Part shown: positions 47,896-61,101 of the stretch, piece after piece
How the letters are laid out: the number at the start of each line of letters is the position of its first letter
Numbering within the stretch: position 1 is the stretch's first letter
Assembly (NCBI GenBank): GCA_029339505.1
Contig: JAQISU010000233.1
Span: 1,162,001 to 1,226,000 of the forward strand
Reading direction: 5' to 3'
Source of the DNA: Unio delphinus
Taxonomy: Eukaryota > Mollusca > Bivalvia > Unionida > Unionidae
Length of the DNA: 64,000 nt
Made by a program: the position numbers and the translations under genes
The notes under the pieces: generated by a model
Seen by the model: only the letters and a program-made list of their open reading frames with translations
Told to the model about the DNA's origin: nothing
Databases searched by the model: none

Positions 47896-48674
47896 CTCAG
47901 AAAAAAACGAATGCTGAGTATAATAGAAATAATAGAAATCCCAATATGACCGAACTGTTTTTGTGGTTCCGAATATATTCTTCTGTGCCCGGTGTGTTCT
48001 TTTAACCTCACATATAGAGGCTGCAATTGGATCATTAGTATCATCATTTCCCCTGATTAAACTGATACCCATCAACAATAAATACGGAAATATGTTGTCC
48101 CCCTCCCCATAAAACCGAAACCCATTTTCAAACTTGGAAATGTATTTTAAAATACATTTTAGCTGCTCAATTCCTGATACAAATGCTGCAATAGATTAAT
48201 TACGGTTGGCAAGTACATAACTACCGGTAAGCTAATAGGTCAGAAAAAGATTCAGAAAATATCTCAAGGGCATGCACGATCAAACGAATATTATGTCAAT
48301 AGGCTAATCAGTAGTCTTTGAAATAGAAAAAATGACGACTTTGAAGAATTATTAGGAAGTAAAAACGAGTTGCTAAGCCATTTAAGAACGATTATGTTAT
48401 CTGCTTAGTATATATTTGTGACTTAAGCTGTTCATTTGTATAAATGATCAATATAAATTTGTTTTTTCTTCTAAACACAAATATATTTAATAGCATGTCT
48501 CTATCAGCTACATTATTATTTATTTATTAGGTATCATGCTTTATTAACAGGGCATGTTACGTAGCTTTTGATATTAAGACGACGATGACCGACGAATCAA
48601 TTTTCTAAAACTTAGATTCACTCAAATGAGTCGTGAACTGTGAACATTACGAATCATTCAGAGTATGTAAACAT

Positions 48675-48677
<3 letters not shown>

Positions 48678-48716
<39 letters not shown>
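48678..48716. repeat. (TG)n microsatellite
   Basis: Uninterrupted TG dinucleotide run. Confidence 0.97.
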
Positions 48717-48717
<1 letters not shown>

Positions 48718-48899
48718 ACTTTAACACAGACACCAACGTTCTGTCATAATCTTATTCTCTGTCTCTCTCACTCTCGTAGCATAAAGGCTTAGAAAAAGCC
48801 CATATTGTCAGATCTGTGAAAAGGACAGTATAGCGTAAACCTCTCAAAACCAAAATATTTGGGCTTCAAAGGTTTTCACTTTTAATGGTATATACTTCG

Positions 48900-48902
<3 letters not shown>

Positions 48903-48995
<93 letters not shown>

Positions 48996-48996
48996 G
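48903..48996. repeat. (CT)n-(CA)n compound microsatellite
   Basis: CT run with one interruption, then a CA run. Confidence 0.97.
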
Positions 48997-50252
48997 CTAC
49001 ATGCTGAATTATCTTACTTTGGTGTTTGCTAAAATCGGCTAGTACAATGGCTCATATGGACTCCCCATTCCACTAACGCTCTGGAACTGCTTACGTTTAT
49101 TACTCGTTTTTGGAACAGTTACCTTTTCAATATCAAAATCTCTCTACCTTTTTTTTACAAGCAAAGTGTGTGAAAATAAAGAAATATATAGCACCCACCA
49201 AAATATGTTAACAAAAATATTTGTTAGAATATATTTTTCGGTACTATGTTCATTACGCACATATCTTTAAAGTACCAAAGTGCTATTGCAAGCATGCGCA
49301 CCTGTATAGTACAACCCAGCGTCTGCTAACCTGTGAACATCAACCCCAAATATGGCAGGAAAGTTTGCAAATGTTGACAATCTCACTTGATATGATGAAT
49401 ATTCTGGGGACCGAAACATCTTCGTCTCTCCCTGCGACTAGCTTATCTCTGAAGAATATATTATTATTGATTATTATTAATATATTATTAAACATAAACG
49501 ATATCTTATAACGCACGCAAAAACAACAAACAGTATAGACTTAGTCCAGCCGTGGCAAAAAGTACATGCAGATCAAGTGAAACTATGTTCCTTCTGTATC
49601 AAATATTCGAGAAAAGAGTGCAGAACTTTATCCGATGGCGCGTGATGAAATTGCATGTGCGTTATGTTTGGGGGAGAAAGTATTTTCAGTTGGTTTTATT
49701 ACTAGGGGCATAATAGTAAAACTCAGTATTAAAATAATTGCGTCAACAATTAATTTCAACGAGTGCGATGTCGCACAATAAATTCAGATTTATTATCATT
49801 TGTATAATGTGGAAATGGCCAAAAGAAGAATCAAATGATTCTGGTAATACATATCGATTTCATGATGAATTTGCAGTAGGTCTTTCAATAAATGAATTTA
49901 TTTTAATGTAAACAACAACAGTGTCCTTAATCGACAACTGGATACAGTCATTAGGCTCATGTCAAAACCTATAGATATGGTAGTTGCTTGAAAATAATAT
50001 AGCCCATTGATACTCACTTACGGAAATCGACAATTTCTATTCACGTGGGTATATTTAGCAGTTTGATATACTGTCTAGTCTAGAACTTTAGCATATCATA
50101 TTGTATTCGGTTCGTGTCGAGTTACAAACAATGTTTTCCAAGTTATTATGTGAAATGTTATTTAGTATCCACCATTTTATTTGGAGGAGGATTCTTATAA
50201 GAATATTCTAAACAAAAGTATAAAATAAACCTAATTACGGTGTCTGACTTAC

Positions 50253-50323
50253 CTTAGTTCTGTCTTAATACGTCACACTCTGGCTGCTCCTTGTCTCGAT
50301 TCATTTGCTCTTATTTTCTGGAT
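50253..50323 (-). other. Possible non-coding or 5' exon
   Basis: A minus-strand segment between acceptor atgcacag|atcc and strong donor aactaag|gtaagtca. It holds an ATG, but its frame closes at the donor after 16 codons, so if it is an exon it would be 5' UTR. Based only on splice consensus. It could belong to the IAP gene or to nothing. Confidence 0.2.
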
Positions 50324-51000
50324 CTGTGCATAAAATAACATGAAATCATCTTAGTGCATTCAAAATCAATTTTGCAACAGAAAGCTGTACTTCGGGCTTA
50401 ACTTAACAACGTTTTATCACCGTCCGGCTCCGGTAACATATCCATTCAAAATTCTTATACCCCGTCCACATCTGTAAACAAAGTTCAATCATCTTTCAAT
50501 ACTGTTAAATGTAAGATCTATAAATGAATATGTACTCGGGTTTGCTGCATGTACAAACTTCCTGAAGTGAGTAATCCGATTACCTTCGGGGCAGGCGACA
50601 GTTTTATGTACAAATTTAATGCCGCAATCAGCTACCTAGTATAGAAACATAAGACATCAAAATGCACAAAAGAGGTCGAAAAGGTTCATATTATGAGATA
50701 CTTATATTAAAATAAAGCATAAGGCTATTATCCTCATGACCAGAGAAGTCAATGGCAGTTCATAGCAGAAGAAGTTTATGCACCTAACCACCAAATTTAT
50801 ACATGCAATTTTTATGTCCGACGGTCATTTTTGACACCATATGATACTTACAGTGCAAACACAATCCCTTTACTAGATGACAATTCTGCTAAACAGTGTG
50901 TACTAAACAGGATAATGAAATTGAAAATAGTTGTGTCCAAGCCGTTTGTGAGATATTATACTCCCCCCAAACCCATGTGTTTACTGCTACGTGGGGCTAG
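50324..51000. other. Gene-poor stretch
   Basis: No gene recognised; the 5' end of the following retrotransposon may lie near 50,980. Confidence 0.35.
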
Positions 51001-51547
51001 CTCTTCTTTCTAGCTCGTAGCCTGACTATCAAGAAGATAAGACGTGCAGCTCCGCTCAGGACTACTCCCCACGTGCCGCAGTAACCAGTTACCTGAATTC
51101 GGATACACGCTACTTCAGCCGTCCACCTACCCCCGTTTCCAGCCTCGCTGTCTGATCAACTATATCCCTCATCCCAACTTCAACAAGGATATAGGATTAA
51201 AGTTACTTCAACTATCAACGTTAATTATCATGTATTTTATTAAGACTTCGGGTCAATTCAAACTTTGTGCTGTTTTTACTTTAACTTGAAAATTCTCTCT
51301 CCTCAAGCCTTTCATCACTAAGTTCCCTTCATTTAATTTGTCAATTGTTATACTTTACAATCTTGTGTGACAATTCAAGCAAATTAAATAAATTCTTTAT
51401 CTTGCTTTGAATTCTTCCTGTTGACGCTTGCCATAACTCCAACCTTATCTTTAACTCAATATAATTCCGTAATTAATTGATAATTGCAATTCTAATTTAG
51501 TTTCTACGAATTAAATTAATTTAACTCTCGAAAATACAATCAGAACA

Positions 51548-53150
51548 ATGGAAAACAAATCCGGTAAGCAAGCATTCCGACGTAGAAACCGTCTTGCCTC
51601 TAACGGAAACATACTCAAGAAAAGGGTTGCTCAAACTAACATAAAATTGGATAAAGAAGCCTTGACCAATCTTAAAATAGGTCAAATTGACTTTAGCAGA
51701 AACACGCGGACAAAGGAAGTGCAAAAAACTCAATTAAAGTTCATTTCTACACCAGACCTCAACTTAATCAAAAAGAATGCAGAGAAGCTTAATCCTCTCT
51801 CTCCAATTGAGTTTAAGTTGTATGATAAAACTATTAATGATGAAGCACTGGACGACGCTTTACTTCAATGTAAACAATACACCGACCCCCCCCCCCCCCC
51901 AATATTCCATCATGGCCGCCTCTCCTACGAAAAGACCAGTAGGAATCACTATGTATAACAAGCCCACTAACTCTAAATTGAACCATGTGCGCCCGCTGAA
52001 GACAAAGGCTACCCTGGGAGTTCGCACTACGCCTGAAGCAAACAAGATCACTAAAGCTACCGTAGTGCACTCAAGCCAAACACCAGGGCCGTCAAAATTA
52101 CTAACAGAGGAAGATTTGATATATCCCTCTCAAAACCCTAAAAAACAACCATCCTCACCAAACAACAGGAAATCAAAGGCATGGCAAGGAATGGGTAAGG
52201 TAAAGGACCGTTAAACCCTAAAAAAATGGCCCTCATTAAAAAATCCAAAGAAACAATAACATCGGCACAGGACAAATTGGGCATATACGGCAAACCCGCT
52301 ATGACTTCAGCTTCACCCAACACTGTATCTCATAATTCAACCTCAGCTATGAAAATTAAAAACAAAACAAACTTTCACAGAATGGATCTGATCCTCTATC
52401 TCAAGAACAAAACACCGAAATTTAACAATTTATCCAATAACAGCTTAGCCAGAGCCTTACTTAAAATTCACTCAGGACAGTGCCAAATAATTAGGCCGAA
52501 TCAACAATATATCATCTTACATTGTTGTACAAGGGGCCAAGTAGCTAAATACCCTGAAATGCAAGAGCTCTGTGGTATCCCAGTTACCGTAGAATCTGAA
52601 ACAGCTTCAGAGCTCTATTAATATTCATCATAACAGCAACAGGGACCAAAAAAAAAACAAACAACAAACAATAAGGCCACTACCACCACAAACGAAATCC
52701 CACAAAGGTGCACTTATAAATCAGTCCTAAAATTAACAGGTAAATTAGGTATATTAAAATTTCAGGAGATAGAGCACAAGTTAAATGAAGGAGGTAACCA
52801 AATTTTGGAAAAATTACCGCTTAGGAAACAAGCAAACTAAAGCAAACATCACTGTACTGGAAACATCAACCCCATTACCTACATTATTTAAATTAGGAAA
52901 ATTAGGTACAAGATACAGGATCGAATCATACTTAAACAAACCAAGATTCTGCCCCAAGTGCTAACATTGGGGCCATTACCAGGCTAAATGTAAATTTGAG
53001 GTCAAGTGTAATAAATGCGGGGTGGGGGAGGGGGGCATAAATGGGGAATGAAAAAAAGAGATATACCAAAATGAGCTAACTGTAGAGGCCCGCATTTACC
53101 GCAATCTCCTTCCTGTCCCTCTACAATACGGGAAAAAGCCATAGTAGACA
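51548..53150 (+). pseudogene. LINE ORF1 (gag-like, CCHC zinc knuckles)
   Basis: Starts MENKSGKQAFRRRN at 51,548. The frame changes in a C13 run near 51,886-51,900, continues to 52,214, and resumes at 52,226-52,621 with a polar nucleic-acid-binding-like segment. Further broken frames around 52,950-53,110 carry CPKC-HWGHYQAKC (a stop replaces one residue), VKCNKCG and NCRGPHLPQSPSCP, the three knuckles usual in this group. A G run near 53,021-53,036 breaks the second knuckle. Confidence 0.75.
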
Positions 53151-53472
53151 TAATGGACTCAGAACATTACAATTATAAAACAGCTAAAACCAAAATTGAC
53201 AATGCTGTCATATTGAAACAAACAAAGCAACAAATAAAATTACCAACATCCAAATTGAACACAACAAGCGTTAGGCTCAATAACAACAATAACAACAAAA
53301 CAAACCATCAGGCTGATAAATTCAAAGAACTGGATGACGTCATCACTCGACTGAACGAATTGATTGAGGATATTAACTTTGATACTTTAACAAATAAAAC
53401 TATCATATCATCAATCAGTAATGTTCGCACCCAAATTGAACACCAAATTTCAATAAACGACCCTAATAAAAA

Positions 53473-55231
53473 ATGGCTAAGCAAACTCAAAGTGACGTTA
53501 TTAAATGGCAATGGAATGCAAGAGGATTGTCAGGAAATATTAACGAACTCAAGCTCAAAATAATTAACACTAGCTATAAACCTGACATCATTTTGTATTC
53601 AAGAAACTAAACTGTCTGCAAATTCGAAAACATTGCCATCAATACAAGGATACTCCCCTGGCTATTTCCAACATCGAAAGGAGGGTCACAGGGTGGTTTA
53701 GCCATATTTAAAAAAACAAAAAAAAACCCACTACCATCTGTTACGCTACTACGTATAACATCCCAGGAAATTAGTAACACACTAATAGAAATTCAATCCC
53801 TATTAGTTAATACAGGAAACTATCAATTACAAATCATAAAGGTTTATGACCCAGGAGGGGCTACAATGCTTAAACATAAATTAGTGTTTAAAGAAATAAC
53901 CAAAATCATTGGGACCGGATTTGCAAATCTGTGGAGACTTTAATGCCCATAATAAGCTGGGGGGGGGGGGAGGGGAAGAGGTGACGGATAGAAGGGGTAC
54001 CTGGGTGGAAGAATGGATCAATGACTCCACCCTTATTATCCTTAATGATAGTGCTAAGACCAGACTTAGTCCGGTCGACGGCACCCTGTCCGCCATTGTC
54101 CTCACCCTAGGCAGACTCAGACTGGCACAAGTGGCTAAATGGGAGGTGGAGCAATCTAACACATGGGGAGCGACCACTTTCAAATAACAGATGACTTTTC
54201 AGTGCGAACTCAATGATAAAATACCCAGGTGGAACTACTCAAAAGCTGATTGGGAAACTTATCAGGAAATACTCAATAATGTTAACCCGTCATATATAGA
54301 ATCAAAAGATATTGGCATTTACTATGATAACCTAATTAAGGCCATAACTCAAGCTGCCACCAACTCTATCCCCAAAACTAGTGGCAAACCAAGAAAACTT
54401 AGTGTGCCATGGTGGACAGATGAAATAAAACGAACTAGACAGGACAAAATTAGAGTTTTAAATAAATTTAAAAGATCAAATATTACTACTCATTTCCAAG
54501 AGTACAAAAACTTGGCAAAAATACTGCAACACTATTAATTTAGAACTAACTCTAAACAAGTGTGGGATAAAATCAGGGCCATAAGGAGAAAGAACACAAA
54601 TGGCACCCCAAAAATCAATAATACCAGCAATCAGAAAGAAGCTGAATCAGTAGCAAAACATTTTAAAAATATGAGCAGCAATAATAACCACAATACCGAA
54701 TTCAAAAACCATAGAACTAAAACTGAAATTAAATTCTGCCATCTATTTCAAGACCAGGGACCCATAAATACACCACTCAATAAAGATATTACTATATATG
54801 AATGGTCTCGGGCGCTCAAATCCAAACATGAAACGTCACCTGGGGAAGATCAAATAGGTTACGTAATATATAAAAACCTACCTAGCAATCTGGTTATGAT
54901 AATAATAAACATGCTAAACATCATTTGGGAATCAGGGGAGCTACCCAAAAAATGGAAAACAGCGAAAGTTGTCCCCATTTTGAAACCTAACAAAGATAGG
55001 AATGATATTATCTCATATAGACCAATTTCACTTACCAACAATATCTGCAATATCTGCAAAATCAAGGAAACAATTATCACTAACAGACTCAAACACCGCC
55101 TGGAGAGCAATGACTTGATATCTCCAAACCAATGTGGTTTTAGAAATAAAAGATCTACTACGGATCAATTAATTAAACTTGAGTCCGCCATTAAATTAGC
55201 ATTTAGTAACAAACAAAGGACTAATGCATAG
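53473..55231 (+). pseudogene. LINE ORF2, first part: APE endonuclease and N-terminal RT
   Basis: The ATG at 53,473 begins MAKQTQSDVIKWQWNARGLS, the classic start of the endonuclease. In shifting frames follow PDIILYS, GGLAIFKK and ICGDFNAHNKLGG (the GDFN motif; a G11 run follows it at about 53,960). The RT begins with SPGEDQIGYVIYKNLP, ELPKKWKTAKVVPILKPNKD and SYRPISLTNNI. The region ends at SPNQCGFRNKRSTTDQL, where the inserted element begins. Confidence 0.82.
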
Positions 55232-56404
55232 ATCCGACCTGTCAATGAAATCCACAGATGTTGACCAATCGGATAAGAGCGTCCGGTGCTACGGTAACAT
55301 CCGCCATGTTTTACCCACAAACAAACTTGTGGTGAGAATACAGGTGCATCACAGACTTACATGATTTTTTGTCAATATGTACAAAATGGTGCTTCTGTGT
55401 GCATGGGGATCATGCAATGCAGATGAGAGATATCAGGGAAGGTTGGATATAGTCGTTTTAAACAGGAACAGTGGTGAAATTAAGTAGTTTGAAATCCTAT
55501 AGGGACTTAATTAGCCCTACTACATGGGAGCAAAATCCACTGACACTGCAACAATATATATATTTATTTTTCAATATCATACACATTCATTAGTAAAAGA
55601 AATGCAGATAAGAAAAGTCAGATACTGCTGTTTTTTTTCTTAAATGCTGCTGTCTGAGATTACAGCTTATGTGAGCTTACCTCATCCAAATATATCCAAT
55701 TACGTAATTTAACATTTGTTTTTGCCACGTGTACTTCTTGAACAGTGTGTATATAATGAATTTCTAAATGAATATGGATGTATGTGGATCCAGATAAAAT
55801 GGATGCTCGCCATTTAATGTATGTGAAATCAAATTGTAAAAAAAGCCACATTACTTAAATTGTAAAAAAAAAAGCCACATTACTTAAATTGTAAAAAAAA
55901 GCCACATTACTTAAATAGTCGGTATCGATTGGCTACATCATGACCTGCATGACTTGTAACAGTTGCCATTACTGCAGGGTATTAAATAGTTCAAATATAA
56001 AATATAATTCATAAAAAATACAAAACATTAAATTTACATCGCTTTACATCAACAGTATGCATCTTAACACTTTTCCTCCGTAATTTCGATGTGCAGACGG
56101 TGTGTTAGCTGCTTCTCTTCAGAGATGGACAGCGTCTCGCTGTACGCGAATCTTATTTTCAAACTCCAAACTTTTGATATCGTGTATATATCCTTGCGTA
56201 AAGTAGATCACAGTCTTTTGCAACACTTTACTGAAACGTTTCTCAGATCAGGAAGGTATTTAAGTGAAATGTGATCGGGAATACGCGAGAGAGAATCTGA
56301 CACGGTGCCTGTATCCTGTGATGAGTCAGCCATTTTAATGGGAAGCTTGGGGTTCGTAGCTACTGTCTCTAAGGGGGCGGAGCTTAACTAGTCAATTCGG
56401 ATTT
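55232..56404. mobile_element. ~1.17-kb inserted DNA element (non-autonomous)
   Basis: Separates the two halves of the RT domain. Its flanks atgcatag (55,224-55,231) and atccatag (56,405-56,412) look like an 8-bp target duplication with one change. The ends share only a short inverted atccga, so the superfamily is unclear (hAT- or P-like target length). It encodes no transposase that I can see; a 61-codon frame at 56,089-56,274 is unrecognised. Confidence 0.55.
55829..55915. repeat. Tandem repeat, 3 copies of ~28 bp
   Basis: Units of 'aaattgtaaaaaa' plus 'gccacattactt', differing in A-run length, inside the inserted element. Confidence 0.9.
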
Positions 56405-56412
56405 ATCCATAG

Positions 56413-58443
56413 AAACTTAATTGCGGTTTTTCTAGATCTTGAAAAAGCGTTTGATCTGGTGTGGACCAAAGGATTAATAGCCAAATTAAATCATTATGGC
56501 ATTACCGGTCGCATATTTAATTGTATACAAAACTTTTCAACCGACCGCAAAATTATAACTTGGGTAAGGGCTACTTATTCTGAAGAACACTCCCTTGAAA
56601 ATGGGACTCACCAAGGCAGTGTCCTCAGCCCCACCCTCTTCAACCTCATGATTAATGATCTTGACTCTAATCTCGCCTCACCTGCAATCGGATTATCACA
56701 ATTTGCAGATGATAGTGGACTATGGAGAGCAGGAAACCCCTCCAACCACACTCATATGGCTGAAATGAAAACAAATCTAAATAACATTGGTAAATGGGCT
56801 CACAAATGGGGATTTAAATTGTCGCACCAAAAAAACAGTAGCTGTACTGTTCTCACCTTATAGAAAAACACATTATACTCGAACCTCCAAATTCAAAATA
56901 AACAAATTAAATTCGTCAAAATAGCCAATTTTCTGGGCATGTACTACGATGAACACCTAACGTGGGTATCTCATGTTGATGACCTAGTTAAAAGGTGCAA
57001 TATGGACTTAAACTTACTTAAAAGCCTCAAAGGAACGCAGTGGGGTGCTAACCAAGAAACCATAATGACTCTATATAGGGTGTTAACTAGATATAAACTG
57101 GACTACGGATGCCAAATTTACAACACGGCCTCCATAATCCAACTTAGATTAGATAAAGTACAGAGGAAAGCCCTTCTCATAGCAACTGGGGCATTACCAG
57201 ATACATCTACAGCAGAGTTGCAGGTCTTAACAGGAGAACTGCCATTACAGTTTCGAAGGCAGGAACTCATGTTGAGATACGCACCTCGTCTGTCCACTCA
57301 CAATACCCCCCCCCCCCACTCTAGTAGCTATCAACAAATGCAAAATTCCTTTTAGGAAAACTCTTAAAAATAAGTCATCCTTTGGCAAAATAGTGCATGA
57401 GTTAAATCTACAACTCCCAGTAGATATATTCCAAGTAGAAACTAACCAAATATTTGATACAGAACCTTGGAATAATACATCAATTAAAGTAAACATGTCC
57501 CTTATAGATAAAGGTATTTAAAAACAGCTGCAATAAAACTAATCAACAACCAATATAAAAACTATACTCATATATTCACGGATGGTTCCAAAATTAACAA
57601 CCCCTTTAAAACCGCTGCGGCTTGGGTCATTCCAGCACACAATATCAAAATGGGCAGCCGCCTACCGGATCACTGCACCATTTACACAGCTGAATTCTGG
57701 GCCATCCTGGAATCGTTAAAATGGATACTAAAAACTAAACCAGATAAGACTTTGATTATTAGACTAGTGATTCACTAAGTGTCCTAAAATCAATACAATG
57801 CAACAATAATAAATCAAGAGAAAACTTTCTTAATCAAATTAACCAAATAATTAAAGTACTCGATACTCAAAACATAACAGTAGAGTTTCTATGGATACCA
57901 TGTCACATCGAAATAAAAGGCAATGAATTAGCTGACCAATTAGCCATGAGTAAATTCATTGAACCTGATTACATGCCACTAAAGTATAGTCCAACGGAAA
58001 TTAACAATTTAATCTATTCACTGATGAATCAAAAGTGACAAGAGGATTGGAACCAAAATAATCAAGGGAGATTTTTTACATAGTATTGTCAAAGAAGTCA
58101 ATAGAAATATTCTGATACCCAGATGCAGCAGTTATGAACAATCTAAAATAAATAGGATAATTCTTGGAAAAACAAAATTAGCTAATAGTTTTGGAAAATA
58201 TATAGGACCTTTTCCGCACAACCCCAACTGCTTCCACTGTAAAGTACCGGAAGATTTATATCATATATTCAATATCTGTAAAAATACGCAAAAAGAAAGA
58301 GACCTATTTATAGCTAAACAATTTGAATTTGCTGCACCAAGTACATATCCAGAAAACATTCAATTATACAGCAAAAACCCTCAAAGAACATACTATAATA
58401 TAATTGAATTTCTTAGAAATACAGGGCTAATGGATAGAATATA
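56413..58443 (+). pseudogene. LINE ORF2, second part: RT core and RNase H
   Basis: Resumes with LIAVFLDLEKAFDLVW, then HQGSVLSPTLFNLMINDL and the catalytic FADDSGLW (near 56,700). The thumb region continues at 56,939-57,355 and breaks in a C10 run near 57,307-57,316. RNase H follows from about 57,570: FTDGSK, AEFWAILESL, SDSLSVL (frame broken nearby) and WIPCHIEIKGNELAD. The C-terminal zinc-finger-like part CFHCKVPEDLYHIF leads to the stop at 58,441-58,443. Confidence 0.82.
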
Positions 58444-58490
58444 AGCATAACACCATATAATCCATAATTGAAACGAATGTTTTACTGGCA

Positions 58491-58522
<32 letters not shown>

Positions 58523-58527
<5 letters not shown>

Positions 58528-58917
58528 TATGAGGGGATGGAAGCGTACGGGGCCAAAAGGGGCTCGTTATCTCTAGAGCCCACCTACACTATACTGTGTG
58601 TATAACGTTCCCATGGCGGCTCCAGAGTAACCAAACCTAATGGAACGGTAAAATAACATAGAATAATAAAAATACACCTAACATTAAAGAAAAAACATAA
58701 AGGTATAAACATCAAAAGTTACGTTAACTACCAGTTATATAATCACTAAGGTAGGCGTCTTACCTCTTTCCTTCTCTTATGCTTCTAATTTCTTCCTTCT
58801 ATATAACCCCATTGACAGCATCTTGTAACTGAGTCTAATATTACAATGGTATTATAGGCCCCTAAAAAACGCGATACCGCTGTGGTTAACGTACAACCAC
58901 TAAAATGCGCCTCTAAC
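58523..58917. other. Gene-poor stretch after the LINE
   Basis: Moderately GC-rich, possibly the tail of another repeat. No gene recognised. Confidence 0.3.
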
Positions 58918-59170
58918 TATGGTCCCAACTAGAGTGTATGAGGAGTCTCAAAACCAAGACTATCAGGTCCAGTGAAGTAATGTTGCAACTAAAACTCTCA
59001 TCATATATGCATAGGTTATGACCCCAAATTAGATCTTATAAGGTAGTCTCAAACCCAAGACTATCAGGCCCAGCAACACAAGGTTGCAACCAAAAGTATG
59101 CTAATGTAGAAAATGACCTCAAATTTATACGCTATAAAGATAGTTAACCCCAAAACTATCAGGCCTTGCG
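58918..59170. repeat. Tandem repeat, ~3 copies of ~100 bp
   Basis: Each unit has 'gaccccaaatta', then 'caagactatcaggcccag', then 'aaggttgcaaccaaaa' with variations. Confidence 0.75.
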
Positions 59171-59329
59171 CAATTTAATCACTTAAAATCCTGCATTAAC
59201 TAACAATGCAAATAGCTGTCATATGGGGTTATATATTCTACTCAAAAACAGCACAAAGAATTCCAAATTGATAGGGAAAATATAGAAGCAAATTGATGAA
59301 GGAGCAAGGATGTTTAGATTGAGGATCCA

Positions 59330-59462
59330 AAACAAGACACCCAGGATGTATACTGGGAATCACCGAGTGAGTGGAGGGACAAACAAGACACTCAATAAGT
59401 ATACAGGGACCAACCACACGAGCAGAGGGACAAACGGGCACTAACAAGTGATCATGGGATCC
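59330..59462. repeat. Tandem repeat, ~2.5 copies of ~50 bp
   Basis: Units of 'acaagacactcaataagtat' followed by 'acagggacc' and 'gagcagagggacaa', with variations. Confidence 0.65.
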
Positions 59463-60068
59463 TCCAAAAAAGCTGTTTTTAGGGCTAGTGCCTTTTATTG
59501 CCTTTATAGGGTCTCCCACTTGGTTACGAGAACCCTTCTTGACAAGCTCTATCCAAAAAGCCTAACTTGATCAGTTTCGGACACACCGCTCAAAATTAAC
59601 AATCTATTTTTCTCTGACAGTAGCTACCTTTCAAATGACGTTTAGTCAAATTATCAAAAGAAATTGTTAGGGACATATAATATGTACACTTTTGTACTAG
59701 AAAATTGGCATAGTTAGGAACGTAATTTTATTCTTCAACTCTACCATTTGATGAATTGCATCGGTGGCTTACACAATTTTGGCATAGGGAAATCCACCAG
59801 AAAAATTTGATTGAATTTGGAATAAGTACGGCTAGGACGTTTCAAGGCTGTCGACAGTGTTCGTGCACCATCCAGAACCTCAGTAGCACCACCCTCAGGG
59901 ACCTTTTCCTCCACCTGACACCTCCATCATGACAACATGAGAAAATTAATTCTCTCTCGTCATTAATGGCGCCATTGCACCCCTAGTAAGGTACGTACTT
60001 TCGATTGGTTGATAGGTTGAGTGCGTGATGTCTATCCCACTCACCAGGTCTAACATTCATATCATTAG
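59463..60068. other. Gene-poor stretch
   Basis: No gene or element recognised. Confidence 0.35.
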
Positions 60069-60161
60069 CCCCTTTTTAGGGGTATGATATGACGACCAAA
60101 TTAAATAGCGCACTCTGTGCGCATAAATGCCAGGAAGATGTGGCACCATTCCATCTTCCTG
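60069..60161. repeat. Three consecutive short palindromes
   Basis: cccctttttagggg (60,069-60,082), gcgcactctgtgcgc (60,108-60,122) and a 10-bp stem caggaagatg/catcttcctg (60,131-60,161). Possibly the structured end of an unrecognised element. Confidence 0.6.
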
Positions 60162-61017
60162 ATAAATTAAATCACTACCATATAAATAAATGGCAGTGCA
60201 AAATAGTGAACATATGACCCTAGTGGCCGGTTTCACTTTAAATTCAACTATTCATTCATTTCGATATATAATGTGTAATTGTGTGTTTGACTCTAGTAGA
60301 CTAATAAATATGAAATTTTATTAAACAGTTGACACTTCTCACAATGTTATTCGCTTTTCAATGTCTTAAGTAGAACACGAAACTATACGACTGTTTTGTT
60401 TATCTTTGAGATCCGAAGATCTATCTTGTACATTAACGTCAGTAGCTAAGCTTCAAGTCCATTATTTTTTTTTTAAAGTTGCAAGATTCCTACAGTCTTT
60501 CAACATTTCTTTGAAAATAATGGCAACCTTTGGTACAGCAGTACATAATCGATTTGCGATAAAAATAGTATGTAACCTGCATAGACATTGTCTTCTTGTG
60601 GTTCTAGAGAGTCATTAGATGAACTGTTTCAGCAAGATGTCTATCTTCAGTTGAGTTAAGAATGCATTCTAGATATGGATGATCTTGTATTCACCAGGTC
60701 ATGGTCATTCTGCAATTAAAACATCACAATCTTTCTCCTTGTCCTGTAAAAAGAAAGCGAAAGTAAAACAAATCATCCCCGTCTCAAACTAATGTTGTAT
60801 TTTACGAACTGATTTATTTTAAACAAAGAATCGTTCAAGAAGCTAATACAATGGCAAGCACGAATAAAACTTTCTACTGTACGACAACACCGTTCCCATC
60901 CATATGTTACCTGTGTTCGAATTTCTAGTAACTGTGCGTTACTAAGGGGAATATTGGTCAATGACGTCAGATTGCTGTATGCAGTCGAACAGATCTATAT
61001 TACCAAGGCTATATCAC

Positions 61018-61019
<2 letters not shown>
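60162..61019. other. Gene-poor stretch
   Basis: Short frames only; nothing recognised. Confidence 0.35.

Positions 61020-61097
<78 letters not shown>
61020..61097. repeat. (GA)n microsatellite
   Basis: Uninterrupted GA dinucleotide run. Confidence 0.97.

Positions 61098-61101
<4 letters not shown>

Larger units (their letters stand above)
47585..50252. other. Upstream IAP intron or flank
   Basis: AT-rich DNA with microsatellites. No exon for the N-terminal half of the BIR domain is recognisable on the minus strand. Open frames here are short or run through TA repeats. Confidence 0.4.
51001..58522 (+). mobile_element. Non-LTR retrotransposon, I-type (ORF1 CCHC; EN-RT-RNase H), decayed and interrupted
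   Basis: Plus-strand element with gag-like ORF1 carrying CCHC knuckles, an ORF2 with APE endonuclease, reverse transcriptase and RNase H in that order, and a 3' end in a short TA run. RNase H downstream of RT with a CCHC ORF1 is the layout of the I group (I, Nimb and relatives). Many stops and frame changes show it is dead. A ~1.17-kb element is inserted in the RT domain. The 5' limit is uncertain; no target duplication found. Confidence 0.85.
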
